In this document: one piece after another, positions 62,967 to 64,000 of the stretch
Numbering within the stretch: position 1 is the stretch's first letter
Layout of the letters: each line of letters starts with the position of its first letter
Origin: Rhodomicrobium sp. R_RK_3
GTDB taxonomy: Bacteria; Pseudomonadota; Alphaproteobacteria; Rhizobiales; Rhodomicrobiaceae
DNA length: 64,000 nucleotides
Direction: 5' to 3'
Assembly (NCBI RefSeq): GCF_002198715.1
Contig: NZ_MWLK01000039.1
Coordinates: forward strand, 62,001-126,000
The notes under the pieces: generated by a model
What the model was told of the DNA's origin: nothing
The model's input: the letters and a program-made list of their open reading frames with translations, nothing else
Database searches by the model: none
Made by a program: the position numbers and the translations under genes

Positions 62967-64000
62967 TTGCCCACACCGGTTGCCGCTGAAGACCTGCTTC
63001 GCCGCCGCAAGCGGGGTTTTAGCCTGGAAGCGCCGTTCTACACCGCGCCCGAAATCTTCGATCTCGACCTCGACATCATCTTCGGCCGCCACTGGATCTA
63101 TGTCGGCGTCGATCCCGATCTGCCCGAACCGGGCGACTGCATGACCGTCGAGCTGGGCGCGGCATCCATCCTGCTGATCCGCGGCGAGGATATGCAGGTG
63201 CGCGCCTTCCACAATGTCTGCCGCCATCGCGGCGCGCGGCTGATCGACGAGCACAAGACATCGGTCGGCAACATCGTCTGCCGCTATCACCAATGGACCT
63301 ATGGCGAGGACGGCCGGCTGCTCTTCGCCGAGCATATGGGGGCCGATTTCGACCCGAAATGCTTCGGCCTGAAGCGGGTCAATCTGCGCAATCTGGCCGG
63401 GCTGATCTTCGTCTGCCTCGCCGAGAACCCGCCCGTCGACATCGAGGCGATGGCCGCAGCCATGGAGCCCTATCTCCTTCCGCACGAGCTCAGCAATTGC
63501 AAGATCGCTCACACCAGCGAGCTGATCGAGGAAGGCAATTGGAAGCTCACCATGGAGAACAACCGCGAATGCTATCACTGCTCCGCCAACCATCCGGAGC
63601 TGACCATTCCGCTTTTTGCCTATGGTTTTGGCTTCGCGCCCGGCGAGCTGGACGATGAGGGCCGGGCCCAGGCCGAGGGCTATGCGCGGCTGCGGACGGA
63701 TTGCCATGCCCGGTGGGAGGCTTGCGGCCTGCCCTCGGCGGAGATCGAACGGCTGAACACCGCCGTTACCGGCTTCCGCACCGAGCGCCTCCCCTTGAGC
63801 GGCGACGGCGAGTCGCACACCATGGATACGCGCGTCGCGTCGAAAAAGCTGCTCGGCAGCTTTACCGACCGCAAGCTGGGGGGCCTGAGCTTCTGGACCC
63901 AGCCCAATAGCTGGCATCATTTCATGAGCGACCACATCGTCACCTTCTCGGCCCTGCCGCTCGGGCCCGAAAGGACGCTGCTGCGGACGAAATGGCTGGT
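62967..64000 (+). CDS. gbcA: Rieske-type oxygenase, glycine betaine monooxygenase-like GbcA; 3' end outside window
   Basis: The frame starts at a TTG preceded by AGGAG at six bases and runs off the window after about 344 codons. There is no in-frame ATG near the family N-terminus (EDLLRRRKRGFSLEAPFYTAP), so the TTG start is likely. The Rieske centre is CRHRGARLI...VCRYHQW (near residues 85-110), and the mononuclear iron site has NNRECYHCSANHPEL. Position beside dgcAB, etf and sox genes supports the first step of betaine demethylation. The reductase gene gbcB would lie beyond the window. Confidence 0.85.
   Translation, partial: MPTPVAAEDLLRRRKRGFSLEAPFYTAPEIFDLDLDIIFGRHWIYVGVDPDLPEPGDCMTVELGAASILLIRGEDMQVRAFHNVCRHRGARLIDEHKTSVGNIVCRYHQWTYGEDGRLLFAEHMGADFDPKCFGLKRVNLRNLAGLIFVCLAENPPVDIEAMAAAMEPYLLPHELSNCKIAHTSELIEEGNWKLTMENNRECYHCSANHPELTIPLFAYGFGFAPGELDDEGRAQAEGYARLRTDCHARWEACGLPSAEIERLNTAVTGFRTERLPLSGDGESHTMDTRVASKKLLGSFTDRKLGGLSFWTQPNSWHHFMSDHIVTFSALPLGPERTLLRTKWL

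Overview
The window is about 64 kb of GC-rich chromosomal DNA from an alphaproteobacterium, probably of the order Hyphomicrobiales (inference). The signs are the dapA-smpB pair beside a soluble lytic transglycosylase, the NDUFAF5-type methyltransferase next to ComF, a three-domain malic enzyme, and the soxBDAG / dgcAB / etf set for glycine betaine breakdown. No rRNA, tRNA, CRISPR array, prophage or complete insertion sequence was seen.

Layout. 1-5.2 kb: the end of a phosphodiester glycosidase gene, a DUF5996 protein, a polysaccharide deacetylase, a tautomerase, the decayed end of a short-chain dehydrogenase (SDR) gene and a class III transaminase. 5.3-13.1 kb: two small hypothetical genes, smpB, dapA, slt, an alpha/beta hydrolase and an SRPBCC/ArsR pair. 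13.2-20.1 kb: a complete six-gene ebo cluster (eboB, eboA, eboF, eboC, eboE, eboD) with a TMEM220-type membrane protein gene beside it. In cyanobacteria this cluster is linked to moving a metabolite precursor towards the periplasm; its cargo here is unknown. 20.6-24.1 kb: a periplasmic PQQ sugar dehydrogenase, a c-type cytochrome, an AT-rich gene-free island and small hypothetical genes. 24.2-31.5 kb: an S10 peptidase, an amidase, a methyltransferase, ComF and malic enzyme.

31.6-43.4 kb: a lone RhuM-family gene, a GbsR/MarR-type regulator with a palindrome in front of it and the cydAB oxidase genes behind it, two small secreted proteins, and a TetR / RND adaptor / RND permease / TetR group. 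43.6-49.1 kb: hisE; a TPP riboswitch followed by an acetyltransferase gene and thiC; a frameshifted zeta-toxin-like gene with its small partner; a metallo-beta-lactamase-fold hydrolase and a thioredoxin-like protein. 49.6-64 kb: a catabolic block soxB, soxD, soxA, soxG, sdaA, dgcA, dgcB, etfA, etfB and the start of gbcA. Read by pathway: GbcA demethylates glycine betaine to dimethylglycine, DgcAB with the electron-transfer flavoprotein take it to sarcosine, SoxBDAG take sarcosine to glycine while loading C1 units on tetrahydrofolate, and SdaA deaminates serine to pyruvate.

Three families of short intergenic repeats lie between genes: A near 13.1, 27.3, 51.0 and 56.5 kb; B near 11.9, 39.1, 55.0 and 58.9 kb; C near 49.1 and 58.7 kb. 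They are concentrated in the gaps of the catabolic block. All functional calls rest on reading motifs and gene order; no database search was possible.
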